64,000 bases of DNA. Origin: Macrothele yani. Taxonomy: Eukaryota > Arthropoda > Arachnida > Araneae > Macrothelidae. The stretch lies in assembly GCA_039090855.1 (NCBI GenBank), contig CM077012.1, positions 141,146,541-141,210,540 of the forward strand. Reading direction: 5' to 3'. The notes beneath the pieces were generated by a model. The model did not search any database and was not told the DNA's origin. It saw nothing but the letters and a program-made list of their open reading frames with translations. This document shows positions 1-9,842 of this stretch, one piece after another. Numbering within the stretch: position 1 is the stretch's first letter; each line of letters opens with the position of its first letter. A program made the translations under genes and the position numbers.

Positions 1-507
1 TCAAGAGCTTCTGCTTCTCGATTGATTGGTTGATGTGTATTTATTACCTACCGCAAGGGCATCAATAGGTCAAAGAAAGCCAAGTCCAATGACTAAAATA
101 GTAATCGTTACAAAATTAAAATTAAACCATAACAAAAAAGATGTCATAAAACAGAACAAGAAACGGTGTGAATGGCCAAAAAAAAAAAAAAAAAACCCAA
201 TAACGTACTGTACAAAACGAAAAACAGCGGTAGAGAACACAGAAGACACATTACAATGATCGTTTAAAATGCGATTGAGGGTTTCTGAGTCGTCTTATAG
301 AATGGGTAAAATCAAGAAACGAGCACGCTCACGAACAAACCGAAGACGCGAACATGCCCAACAGTCCGAGGTACATTACACGTCTCACACGTAGGAGCAG
401 TGTCGTCACATGGCAAGTAGCGGTGAGTGAAATGGCAATACCGAATGAGGAGATGTGTCAATACTACTTCTTCCCTACGCTTGCGGCGACATGATGAAGT
501 ACAGACT

Positions 508-687
508 TGTAACGTACCAGGAGATGTGACGTACCTGCCAGAAGGACGCACACGACATAAAGGCAAATAGGAATCAGAATAAAATGTCCGCGTAGCTCAA
601 TTGGTAGAGCAACTTATTCCGGAATGAGGGGATCCGGGTTCGAATCCTGGCGTGGACAGAAATGACGGAGAAATTTACTTCGTTATA
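508..687 (+). repeat. 5' LTR of TRIM-like copy A
   Basis: 180-bp terminal repeat. The first part holds a short internal duplication (TGTAACGTACC then TGTGACGTACC), a CATAAAGG box near 555-563 and an AATAAA at 578-583. These are followed directly by the tRNA-like unit and a 30-bp tail ending CGTTATA. The matching 3' LTR is 819-998. Confidence 0.8.
586..657 (+). other. tRNA-like Pol III unit inside 5' LTR of copy A
   Basis: 72-nt sequence with a 7-bp acceptor pairing (GTCCGCG with CGTGGAC), a D-arm GCTC/GAGC containing an A-box-like TAGCTCAATTGGTAGAGC, and a canonical T-arm CCGGG-TTCGAAT-CCTGG that supplies the B box. The anticodon arm is odd: CTTATTCCGGAATGAG is fully self-complementary, so it has either a 6-nt loop or none. 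A decoding tRNA is therefore unlikely. No run of four T follows. Confidence 0.75.
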
Positions 688-688
688 A

Positions 689-700
689 TGGCGCCCGAAC
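689..700 (+). promoter_or_regulatory. Primer-binding-site-like sequence of copy A
   Basis: TGGCGCCCGAAC begins one base after the 5' LTR and is complementary to a tRNA 3' end of GTTCGGGCGCCA. That is the tRNA-Lys type primer used by many retroviruses and LTR elements. The same sequence, at the same spacing, is present in copy B (minus strand, about 51435-51446). Confidence 0.7.
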
Positions 701-818
701 TATCCGGATGACCCGACCGTTCAAAATCTCGCAATGGTGTGATGTTATTTCCACACCGCGAGATAGGAAAAATCAGAGAAGAACTTCGAAAAAAAAAAAA
801 AAAATAAGGGGGAGATGA

Positions 819-998
819 TGTAACGTACCAGGAGATGTGACGTACCTGCCGGAAGGACGCACACGACATAAAGGCAAATAGGAATCAGAATAAAATGTCC
901 GCGTAGCTCAATTGGTAGAGCAACGTATTCCGGAATGAGGGGACCCGGGTTCGAATCCTGGCGCGGATAAAAATGGCGGAGAAATACACTTCGTTATA
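819..998 (+). repeat. 3' LTR of TRIM-like copy A
   Basis: Second 180-bp terminal repeat, about 95% identical to 508-687 by eye and in the same orientation. It contains the second tRNA-like unit at 897-968. It is followed by GACT, the target duplication. Confidence 0.8.
897..968 (+). other. tRNA-like Pol III unit inside 3' LTR of copy A
   Basis: Second 72-nt tRNA-like unit of copy A. The acceptor pairs GTCCGCG with CGCGGAT (one G-T), and the T-arm is canonical. The same palindromic TTCCGGAA lies in the anticodon arm. Confidence 0.72.
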
Positions 999-1602
999 GA
1001 CTCCGAGAATTGCCTTGACACGATGAAGTTTATACTCCACCTGTCAGTCCCACAGACCCTGCCACATTCCTTCGATATGATAACGAACAAGAAACACGAA
1101 ATCCCTGTGAAACAATGGCAACGCTGTGACTACCAAAGACGAATCCTACCTAGCAGCGTAATGAGTAGACTCTTTGCCTCGGATCCCCACATGACCGGGA
1201 ATCCAGCTGAAACGGATCTGAAAATCGGGTAGAGCAGAGAACGAAGTAAACTTCTCGCGTTAAAGTGAAAAGGATGGCCACCACAATCCGCGGAGGAGAT
1301 GGGTTGCACAACACTCAAAGGATCCGTATACAACATAGCATTCTGACGAGAGCTCGACTAAACGTGAAGAACTGCAAGACACACAGCATGCATCTCTGAC
1401 GAAATACGGAGGCTTTGCCTGTGAATCGCGCTGCAGAAACGTCATCGGTACAGATGGCCACGGAGGCAACAACTCCATCCATCTTAGATCCATTGGTAAA
1501 AGTGGGAACATGGTCAGAATTGAGGTACAGGGCCCAGCACCAGCATCTCAAGAGAGCGTGGATTAAAAGAGCACAAAGGTTTAGAAATTATCTCTTTTGA
1601 AA

Positions 1603-2300
1603 CTAAACTTTTGATATTCAGTTATAACCATATTACATTAATTGTACTACTACTAAAAGGAAAAGGATGAAGAGTACAGGAAAGTTCAGATACCTGGGAT
1701 GCTGGTAATAAATTGCGAAAAACTGAAGTCATTTCATTTCTATGAAATAATGGCGTAGGTCGGGAATTGTGAAATGCTACGAGCGGTTGGTCTTCTTGTA
1801 TGGTGTGGACAAAACAAAATTAAAGACAAAATCCATAAAAAATAGATTTCGATGCGTGAATACAAAGACGAATGCTGAGGATACTGTAAAAGGTATGAAT
1901 GGACCGTTCCGGTTGTTGAATTGTCAGAGGCGCTGGTTCCTGGATAGTTGTACAATCTGGGCCAATATATAAATAAGTGGTATGATTGCGCTAAGGTGCT
2001 GGCTCTGTCCCTTTCTTGAAATCAGCTGCCCTAAATTAGGGACGACATATTGTCTACAGCTCAAAAGTTAGTCTTGGTGTTCGTTAAACAAGAGTAAGAG
2101 TGAAGAACGAGGGGTGTTGAGAAGGATTGAAGATTTTTACATTTACTGGTGCAGTGAAAAGACATGGAGCAGCTTCTAAATGCGAAATGAAAAATATGAT
2201 TTTATGCAACTGATATTGGCAAGAAAGATATGCGGGATAAGAAAACTTGGAAAACAAGTGGCTAAAATAAGATACCCGGATCTTAACTGAGCATGCATTG
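1603..2300. other. No gene seen; SINE tail fragment near 2000-2060
   Basis: No coding region is supported. At about 2000-2060 (+) there is a decayed 3' half of the common SINE, recognisable from GCTGGCTCTGTCCC and CCCTAAATTAGGGACG. The rest is A+T-rich and unassigned. Confidence 0.5.
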
Positions 2301-2879
2301 AATTAGTTTTGCATTAGGAACACCAACTTAATAACGCATTGGTCAATCTGTCTCTGCAGTCACGGCCCGCAGACGCCTAGGAACTGATTCCACAAGGTGT
2401 CGAACATCCTTTATGTCCACTACAGCAGCTGCGTCAGTTCATGCACATTCCGCGGAGGCCGATCAGCAGTTCTCACACCCCGTTCTAGCATATCCCACAA
2501 ATGTTCAGTTGGGTTGCAGTCAGTGGAGTTTGGGTGTCAAGGCAATGTGCTCAATTCGTTGTCGTTTTCTTCCAACCACTCACTAATTGTATGTGCCGAT
2601 GACACGGTGCGTTGCTCCGTTGAAAGACGGCACTGTGTTCTGGGTAAACCCCCTGCAGATATGGACGGAAATGGTCGGCTAACGGATCTCTCTATCATCC
2701 ACCATTCAGTGTTTGTGGGATAATAACCAACAAACCTAGTGCTTGCCAGGGAAAGGCTCCCCAGATCAGAACACCACTTCCACCGGCCTGTTGAACTCCA
2801 TCTGTGCAAGCAGGGGATAGGGATGCATGCTGTTTACGCAATACGTGACCCCGGCCATCAGTTTGGTACAGCAGGAAAC
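2300..2879 (-). pseudogene. Tc1-like transposase, C-terminal part of a split pseudogene
   Basis: Minus-strand remnant of a Tc1/mariner (IS630-type) transposase. Near the insertion point it reads LLYQTDGRGHVLRKQ, the segment following the first catalytic aspartate. Next comes GVLIWGAFPWQALG (usually VMVWGAISW-LG), then a decayed second motif, then LWDMLERGVRTADRPP-like and LVESVPRRLRAV-like C-terminal sequence near 2330-2450 after frameshifts. The N-terminal half of the same gene lies 14.9 kb away at 17792-18290. The foldback element between them is flanked by a 9-bp repeat, and the reading frame runs straight across the deduced empty site. Confidence 0.8.
2871..2879 (+). repeat. Left 9-bp target-site duplication of the foldback element
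   Basis: GCAGGAAAC. The identical 9-mer lies at 17783-17791, immediately outside the right terminus. Confidence 0.85.
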
Positions 2880-2886
2880 AGATACA

Positions 2887-4300
2887 TGTACTTGGAGTGC
2901 CACTTTTCCAAAATAAGAAATCAACGCTGCCAACGTTTTGTACAAGTTTTGTACAGTTTTGTACACCCAAAAGAAAATTTTGTACACCACCGGAAGTGGT
3001 ACTTTTCGGCTCTTTAAAAGTGGCACACCAAGTACATGCTGGAGTGCCACTTTTTCGAAATCGAAAATAAATACTGCCAAAGTTTTGTACTAGTTTTGTA
3101 CAGTTTTGTACACCCAAAAGAAAATTTTGTACACCACCGAAAGTAGTACTTTTCGGCTCTCTAAAAGTGGCACTCCAAGTACATGCTGAGTGCCACTTTC
3201 TCAAAATTGAAAATAACTACTGCCAAAGTTTTGTACTAGTTTTGTACAGTTTTGTACACCCAAAAGAAAATTTTGTACACCACCGGAAGTAGTACTTTTC
3301 GGCTCTCTAAAAGTGGCGCTCCAAGTACATGCTGAGTGCCACTTTCTCAAAATCGAAAATAACTACTGCCAAAGTTTTGTACTAGTTTTGTACAGTTTTG
3401 TACACCCAAAAGAAAATTTTGTACACCACCGGAAGTGGTACTTTTCGGCTCTTTAAAAGTGGCACACCAAGTACATGCTGGAGTGCCACTTTTTCGAAAT
3501 CGAAAATAAATACTGCCAAAGTTTTGTACTAGTTTTGTACAGTTTTGTACACCCAAAAGAAAATTTTGTACACCACTAGAAGTGGTACTTTTTGACTCTC
3601 CTTTGTAGCCCTCGAGCATGTACTTGGAGTGCCACTTTTCCCAAAACAAAAATAAACACTGCCAGAGTGTTGTCCTAGTTTTGTACAGTTTTGTACACCC
3701 AAAAGAAAATTTTGTACACCACAGGAAGTGGTACTTTTTGACTCCCCTTTGTGGCCCTCGAGCATGTACTTGGAGTGCCACTTTTCCAAAAAGGAAAATA
3801 AGCACTGTTTTAGTTTTGTACAGTTTTGTACACCCCAAAAAAATATTTGTACACCACCGGAAATAGTTCTTTTTGACTCTCCTTTGTGGCCCTCGAGCAT
3901 GTACTTGGAGTGCCATTTTTCCGAAAACGAAAATAAACACTGCCAGAGTGCAGTCCTAGTTTTGTACAGTTTTGTACACTCAAAAGAAAATTGTGTACAC
4001 CACCGGAAGTAGTACTTTTTGATTTTTCTTTGTGGCCCTCGAGCATGTACTTGGAGAGCCAATTTTCCAAAACTGAAGAAAAAAACACTGTTAGAGTGTT
4101 GTCCTAGTTTTGTACACCCAAAAGAAAATTTTGTACACCACCGGAAGTGGTACTTTTCGACTCTCCTTTGTGGCCCTCGAGCATGAACTTGGAGTGCCAC
4201 TTTTCCAAAATTAAAAGAAAAACACTGCCAGAGTGATGTCATAGTTTTGTACACCCAAAAGAAGATTTTGTACACCACCGGAAGTGGTACTTTTTGACTC
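2887..4300. repeat. Foldback array A, left arm (about 10 units of 135-150 bp)
   Basis: Tandem units each contain runs of GTTTTGTACA, the phrase CCAAAAGAAAATTTTGTAC, ACCACCGGAAGTGGTACTTTT, and a short inverted pair GGAGTGCCACTTTT / AAAAGTGGCACTCC around the ATGTACTTGG core, so each unit can fold on itself. Units recur near 2993, 3139, 3281, 3431, 3579, 3725, 3860, 4005, 4144 and 4281. Several frames stay open because unit length is close to a multiple of three. These are not genes. Confidence 0.85.
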
Positions 4301-5410
4301 TTGATTTTCGAAGCAGTAGCTTAAATGGTTAACTAATTTGATTAATATTCCTAGTTTGTTGCATATAAAACACACTTTTGTAATAACCCAGAAGCCGAAC
4401 GGCCAAGTTGGAAGAATCACCAAAAGAATTTATGTTTAAAATCTCCTTTCCCTTAATTTTCCACTCAATGAAAGTTCGAAGGTCATCTTTATAAAAAATC
4501 GTCACATTGTGATTCATCATTTGACACAAAATAGCTCTTAGATCAACATATAGCAACAATACGTATTCGTTTAAATCTCTTTCTTTATATCAGTTCCCCA
4601 CAATTACTTGCAATGTTTCTCTCTACACCCTCCCCCCCCATTTTTACAATCAAGGTTGTCTATAAATTTTGCTGTGACTCACTGTCAGTGTCGCTAAAAT
4701 GCACAAGCTGTTAGAGAAGTAGCGGACTCTTCAGTGGGAAAATCTTTAGTTTAGAAGCAACTCGAAAGGAGGGTTAAGTTACAGGTATAAGTCACAGACT
4801 GAAATTCAAGCAATTTGAATTTCTGCGCAATGTTTTTTCAATCTAGTGGTTTTCAGTTTAAACAAAATTTTTATATTTAAGCATTGCTTTGTAGAAATAA
4901 AAAGATATTCAGTGAAACTTCGGCTATGCGTACTCCAGTTATATTTTTTGATATTTATACGTAATTCTGCATTAGTCCCGATATTTTACTGTATTTTCTA
5001 AGCTTTTCCAATTCGATAATAGCTAATTAATTCATTTATACGCTTTTTGCGATGTACATAAATTTTGTAATTTCTGATTATCACAAACTCACAGTTCTTT
5101 GATTCGTTTACGTAACCGGTATATCACAAGTTTGAGAGAATCGAGACAGCGTTACTGAGTTCTTGGTGCAGCCAAAGTTGAACCTTCATCCCATCAAAGA
5201 AGGGTATGCTGTTTACTTTCGGTTAGCGTTCTTGTGTTCCTTCTTCGTGCAAAGTTGAACCTTGACCTCATCAGAGAGGGATATGTTGTTTAGTTTCGGT
5301 TTGGATGAAAAATTTATTTCGCAATCTTTGCTCTGAATAAAACGTGCACTTAGGCAAGCTACAACTCTTGGCATGGTGCGGACGTCTTTTTGTTGTTGTA
5401 GTTCAGAGGT
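4301..5410. repeat. Single-copy core of foldback left arm
   Basis: A stretch of about 1.1 kb present once per arm, inverted at about 15076-16200. It includes two short minus-strand open frames, 4329-4559 (76 codons) and 5213-5419 (68 codons), which recur with two and zero residue changes in the other arm. They match nothing I recognise, and their conservation is explained by arm duplication. No domain or signal peptide is seen. Confidence 0.7.
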
Positions 5411-6770
5411 GCATTTCACCAGCCCCCCCCCCCCACCACGGAATTTTTTAATTTTTCAGACAAAATTCGTTTGTACCACGTATGAACCGGAATGAACTCG
5501 GTTTTTTTCGTTTGAACCGCAAAAGTTTTGGAGATATTTAAAAAACAAAGTGGGGGGGTGAAACGATAGCCCCCCACCATGGAATTTTTAAATTTTTTTT
5601 GCACCATTCGTTTGTACCACGTATGAACCGGAATGAACTCAATTTTTTTCGTTTGAACCGCAATAGTTTTTGAGTTATTTAAAAAACAAAGTGGGGGGGG
5701 GGGGGGGCGGGGCTGGTGAAATGGTACCCCCAAAAAATAGATATTTCAAATTTCAGCATAGCCATTCGTTAATAAATCGTATGAACCGGAATGAACTCCA
5801 TTTTCATCGTTTGAACCACAATAGTTTTTGAGATATTTAACAAATAATATTGAGAATTTGCATATAAATATAGGAGGCCGACGATTTCACCAGCCCCCCC
5901 CCACGATGGAAATTCGAAATTTCGAAATAGCCATTCGTTAGTAAATCGTATGAACCGGAATGAACTCCATTTCTATCGTTTAAACCGCAATAGTTTTTGA
6001 GATATTTAAAAAATAATATTGAGAATTTGCATATATACAGAAAGACCGACCATTTCACCAGCCCCCCACCATGGAAATTCAAAATTTCAAAATAGGCATT
6101 CGTTAGCAAATCGTATGAACTGAAAATAACTCCGTTTTCATCGTTTGAACCGCAATAGTTTTTGAGATATTTAAAAAATTATGTTACAGGCCTATCATTT
6201 CACCCCCCCCCCCCCTTATCATGGAAATTCAAAATTCCGAAATAGCCATTCGTTAGTAAATCGTATGAACAGGAATGAACTCCATTTTTATCGTTTGAAC
6301 CGCAATAGTTTTTGAAATATTTAATAAATAATAGAATTTACATATACGCACAGAGACCGACCATTTCACCAGCCCCCACCCCCATGAAAATTCAAAATTT
6401 CAAAATAGCCATTTGTTAGCAAATCGTATGAACCGAAAAGAACTCCATTTTCATCGTTTGAACCGCAATAGCTTTTGAGATATTTAAAAAAGAATGTCAC
6501 AGGCCTACACCATTTACCCCCCCCCTATTTCATCATGGAAATTCAAAATTTCAAAATAATCATTCGTTAGCTAATCGTATAAACCGAAAAGAACTCCATT
6601 TTCTTCGTTTGAACCGCAATAGTTTTTCAGATATTTAACAAATAATGTTACAGGCCGACCATTTCACCCCCCTCATCATGGAAATTCAAAATTCCGAAAT
6701 AGCCATTCGTTAGTAAATCGTATGAACAGGAATGGACTCCATTTTTATCGTTTGAACCGCAACAGTTTTT
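5411..6770. repeat. Foldback array B, left arm (about 9 units of 140-170 bp)
   Basis: Tandem units share CGTTTGAACCGCAATAGTTTTTG, AGATATTTAAAAAA, a homopolymer C run following CATTTCACC, CCATGGAAATTCAAAATTTC, and ATTCGTTAGCAAATCGTATGAACC (given here in parts). Units recur near 5510, 5650, 5808, 5968, 6138, 6293, 6457, 6606 and 6748. There is no coding function. Confidence 0.85.
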
Positions 6771-6980
6771 TTTATTGGAGATTTAACGACCACCGTGAGC
6801 AACTCAATGGGCTATAAGCAGTCGCCCGTCCCTAATTCAGGGTCACTGGTTCCAGGGAAGGGAGAGAGCCAGTGCCGTAAGACAAACACAACATCCATGC
6901 CTGACCGGGATTCGAACCCGGACCCCTTACGGACGAACGATCGAGGCCAGCGCCTTAGACCACTGCGCCACCGGGGCGGC
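6771..6980 (-). mobile_element. tRNA-derived SINE in foldback left arm
   Basis: Minus-strand copy of the common SINE: a head with the GGTTCGAATCC B box and GGCGCAGTGG A box, a body with CCTAATTCAGGG, and a tail GGTCGTTAAATCTCCAAT. It occupies the same array B site as the SINE at 13376-13586, so it inserted before the arms were duplicated. Its outer head flank has been replaced by RTE LINE sequence. Confidence 0.88.
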
Positions 6981-7036
6981 TGGGGAGACCTTCATCCAGT
7001 AGTGGATTCAAAGCAGTTGACAATGATGATGATATA
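6981..7036 (+). repeat. Inverted RTE 3' tail fragment
   Basis: About 50 bp of the RTE LINE 3' end in plus orientation (GGGGAGACCTTCATCCAG through GACAATGATGATGAT). It abuts, tail to tail, the minus-strand LINE that follows and forms a long hairpin with it across a TATATA centre. Confidence 0.75.
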
Positions 7037-7042
7037 TATATA

Positions 7043-9743
7043 TCATTGTCAACCATTATCAATCCACTGCTGGACGAAGGTCTCCCCAAATTTTCTCCAC
7101 AACGGTTTGTCTTGTGCCAGTCTCCTCCATGTCACTCCCGCATACTTTCGAATTTCATCCACCCATCTCCCATGTGGTCTTCTTCTGGGTCTTTTCCTGT
7201 CCCTTGGAATCCAATCTAAAATTTCGGCTGTCCATCGATGGTCTGTCCTTCTGGCAGTATGTCCAGCCCATTGCCATTTCAGGGATTTTACTCTGATCAT
7301 GATGTCTTCCACTCTCGTCATTTTTCGGATTCACGAGTTCCTCTTCTTATCTCTCCTGGTTACACCAAGCATGCACCTGTCCATGCTGCTTTGAGTTGTC
7401 TGCAGTCTTTGTATGTCTCTTTTAGTTAAGGTCCACGTCTCTGCACCATACGTAAGCACTGGAAGGATGCATTGATCAAACACTTTTCTTTTAAGACATA
7501 ATGGCATATTGCTCTTAAAAATTATGATGTTTCTTCAAAAGCTCTCCAGGCAAGTTTTGTACGCCGACTAATTTCTTCATCAATGTGACCCTTACTTGAT
7601 ATCTGCTGTCCAAGATAAACGTACGTGTCTGTTATCTCCAGCTTATCTCCATCAATCGATAAATCTTCATTTCTTGTAAAAGCATTGAACATCACTTTTG
7701 TCTTCTGGAAGTTTATTTTTAATCCCACTTCTTTACTCTTGTCAGTTCCTGGATCGTGGATCATACTATGCAGCTCTGATGGGGTAGTTGCAAAAATGAC
7801 TACGTTGTCAGCAAAACAAAGGTGGGTTAGATAATCTCTATTAATCTTTATCCCTTTGTTTTCCCAGTTCAGTATTGAAAGACCTTTTCCAATGTGGCAT
7901 TAAAGAACTTCGGAGATATGGTGTCACCTTGTCTCACTCTCTTTCCAATTTTTATGTGTGTTGTATTTTCAAACAGCCGAATATTTGCACTTGCATTTTC
8001 ATAGATGTTATTAATAATATTAATGTATGCATCTTCAATACCGCAGGATTTCAGAGCCATTGCAACTGCTGATGGTTTCACCGAATCAAAGGCTTTTTCA
8101 TAATCGATAAAAGCCATGCACAATGGAAGTTCATATTCCCTCGCTCTTTCAACTAGTTCTCTCAGTACGTGGATATGATCTATTGTGCTGTAGGCACTCC
8201 TGAATCCAGCTTGTTCTCTCGGTTGAGCTATGTCCAGTGTTACCTTCAAGCGGTGTGAAAGAACTTTAGTGAAGATTTTATAAACTACTGATAGGAGGCT
8301 GATAGGTCTGTAGTTTCCGAGATCCTCAATGTCACCTTTCTTATGTAGCAGGATCATTGTAGCGGTGTTCCAATCCTCAGGAATCTTTCCTTCATTAAGG
8401 CATCGAGTGAAAATTTGGGCGAGTACTGTTTCGATTTCTCCACTTGATTCTTGTATGATGTCTACAGTAATTCCATCTTCTCCTGGAGCTTTTCCCCGCT
8501 TCATGTTCTTGATTGCATGTGCAACTTCTGCTGGAAGGACTGGAGGAACTCTGGTACTGGTATCTTTCATGATGTCTGGAGTGCATGTATCATCCCTTTC
8601 ATATAATTTGGAGTAGAAATCTTTCACTCTTGTCAAAATTTCGCCTCTATTTCTTGTTACAGAACCATCTTCTTTTCTCAGTGCCATAATCTGTTTTCTT
8701 TCCTTACTGAGATGTCCCTTTGCTATCTTTAGGCTTTGGTTGTTTTCAATTGCTTTCCTCACTAGTTCACAGTTGAATTTTCTTACGTCTTCAGTGATAC
8801 TTTTTCTTACTGTCTTTCATAGCTCTATATATTCCACTTTGGAAGTCACATCTTCTTTAGTTGTCCTCATCTCTCTTCTTTTTTGCATCAACATTTCCGT
8901 TTTTCCTGATAATTTATTTACATGCAACTTGTTCTTAGACCCAGCTAATTTTGTTGCTGTTTCCATAAGAGCTTTGGTTACTTTTCTGTTAACTTCAGAG
9001 ATGTCCACTTCTTCCGATGTTAGGCCTTCTAAAGCAGAGAACCTGTTCTTCAGTTCCAACTTGAAGGTATTATGGTGTTTTTTAAGGTTGGTTATTTCAA
9101 TAGATTTTGTTTGTCTTATGAGCTAGCCACGTTCAAGTTTAGTGTTGAGGTGCATCTTACATCTCACCAATCTATGGTCACTACCTGTGTTGAACTTGTT
9201 TAGCACACTGCAGTCTTCTATGACGAATTTTTTGTTACACATAATAAAATCAATTTCACTTGTCGTCCCATTTGGATGTCTCCATGTCCATTTCCTGTGT
9301 GGCTTTTTCTTGAAGAAGGAGTTCAAGATGAAAAACCCTTCTGCCTCTGCAAACTCAACGAGAGTATTTCCACGCTGGTTTCTGTTGCCGTGACCGAATT
9401 TACCTACTGAAGTTTCATTCTGTTGCCGTTGCCCTATTTTTGCATTGAAATCTCCCATAATTATTTTCAAGTGCTGCTTACCTTTATTATTTAGATGACA
9501 AATTTCCTCATAAAATTCTTCAATTTCTTCTTCAGGATGACTTGTGGTGGGTGCATAAGTTTGAATAATCTGAGCCTGGTATCTTTTCGAGAGTTGGATA
9601 ACAAGTCGTGCAGCTCTGTCAGAGGAACTTTCAACTTCTACAACTTTATCCTTCAGTTTCTTGTTTATTATAAATCCAACACCACTGGTTCTGCCAGTAT
9701 CTGTACCACGATAGTAGAAGAGATGTCCACTTTTCAGTTCGAT
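7043..9743 (-). pseudogene. RTE-clade LINE, 5'-truncated, copy 1
   Basis: Minus-strand copy of the element at 38411-41580, about 95% alike by eye, truncated within the endonuclease domain at 9743. Visible pieces are endonuclease residues MGDFNAKIGQ and GSDHRLVRCK (9123-9470), the linker (8817-9059), the reverse transcriptase with FIDYEKAFDSV (7869-8762), and the C-terminal segment with NEDLSIDGDKLEI (7522-7764) and WQWAGHTARR (7049-7321). Inactivating changes include a stop near 9123, a Cys-to-stop change near 8815 and frameshifts near 7870. The codon at the C-terminal Trp that is a stop in the other copy is intact here. It sits in the loop of the foldback. Confidence 0.88.
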
Positions 9744-9788
9744 ATAAACGAACGAAGAGTTACATCCGCAGGTGTGGCAGAATTAACG

Positions 9789-9842
9789 CGCATCCCATTG
9801 CTTGGAAAGACGACGCATCCCATTGCTGGGAAAGACGACGCA
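9789..9842. repeat. Short direct repeat
   Basis: CGCATCCCATTGCT-GGAAAGACGA occurs twice in tandem at the junction of the RTE fragment and the mariner fragment. Confidence 0.6.

Larger units (their letters stand above)
508..998 (+). mobile_element. Miniature LTR retroelement (TRIM-like) with tRNA-like unit in each LTR, copy A
   Basis: Complete 491-bp element with two direct terminal repeats of exactly 180 bp (508-687 and 819-998) and a 131-bp interior. The interior opens one base after the 5' repeat with TGGCGCCCGAAC (689-700), which matches the primer-binding site complementary to a tRNA-Lys type 3' end. It closes with a purine-rich tract (about 803-818) directly against the 3' repeat. A 4-bp target duplication GACT lies at 504-507 and 999-1002. 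The host LINE copy at 29680-30640 lacks the insertion, which confirms the empty site. There is no coding capacity, so movement would depend on proteins supplied in trans. These features fit a terminal-repeat retrotransposon in miniature. The repeats end TGTAACG...CGTTATA rather than TG...CA. The two LTRs differ at roughly nine positions by eye. Confidence 0.82.
55..1600 (-). pseudogene. LINE 3' end with RNase H domain (copy 1), interrupted
   Basis: Minus-strand remnant of the C-terminus of a non-LTR retrotransposon ORF2. Near 1450-1510 the frame reads TFTNGSKMDGVVASV, an RNase H first-strand motif (usually TDGSK), followed near 1330 by MLYTDPLSVVQ (second acidic motif) and near 1200 by a decayed version of the HVGI-GNE segment. 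Near 420-500 it reads RREEVVLTHLLI, typical of the region downstream of RNase H in I/R1/Jockey-type LINEs, followed by a cysteine-containing stretch. Frames are broken by many stops and shifts. A second copy at 29680-30640 aligns along its length and helps define the 3' end near 55. The copy is split by a miniature LTR element at 508-998. The exact clade is not resolved. Confidence 0.7.

Noticed and set aside
586..657. A genuine tRNA gene
   Set aside because: The anticodon arm is self-complementary with no proper loop, no T-run terminator follows, and identical units recur inside LTRs.
1769..1972. 67-codon frame as a small gene
   Set aside because: No motif, no flanking gene signals, and the region is littered with repeat fragments.
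3347..4278. Long open frames of up to 249 codons on the minus strand with repeated WHSKYMLEGHKGESK-like segments
   Set aside because: They run through foldback array A. The unit length keeps frames open in more than one register and on both strands, so they are minisatellite artefacts, not a repeat protein.
2887..4300. CRISPR-like array
   Set aside because: Repeats of about 145 bp are not separated by unique spacers, vary in length, and the context is an animal genome.
4329..5419. Two short frames conserved between the foldback arms as possible genes
   Set aside because: Their near identity is fully explained by arm duplication. There is no domain, no codon signal and no third copy to test.
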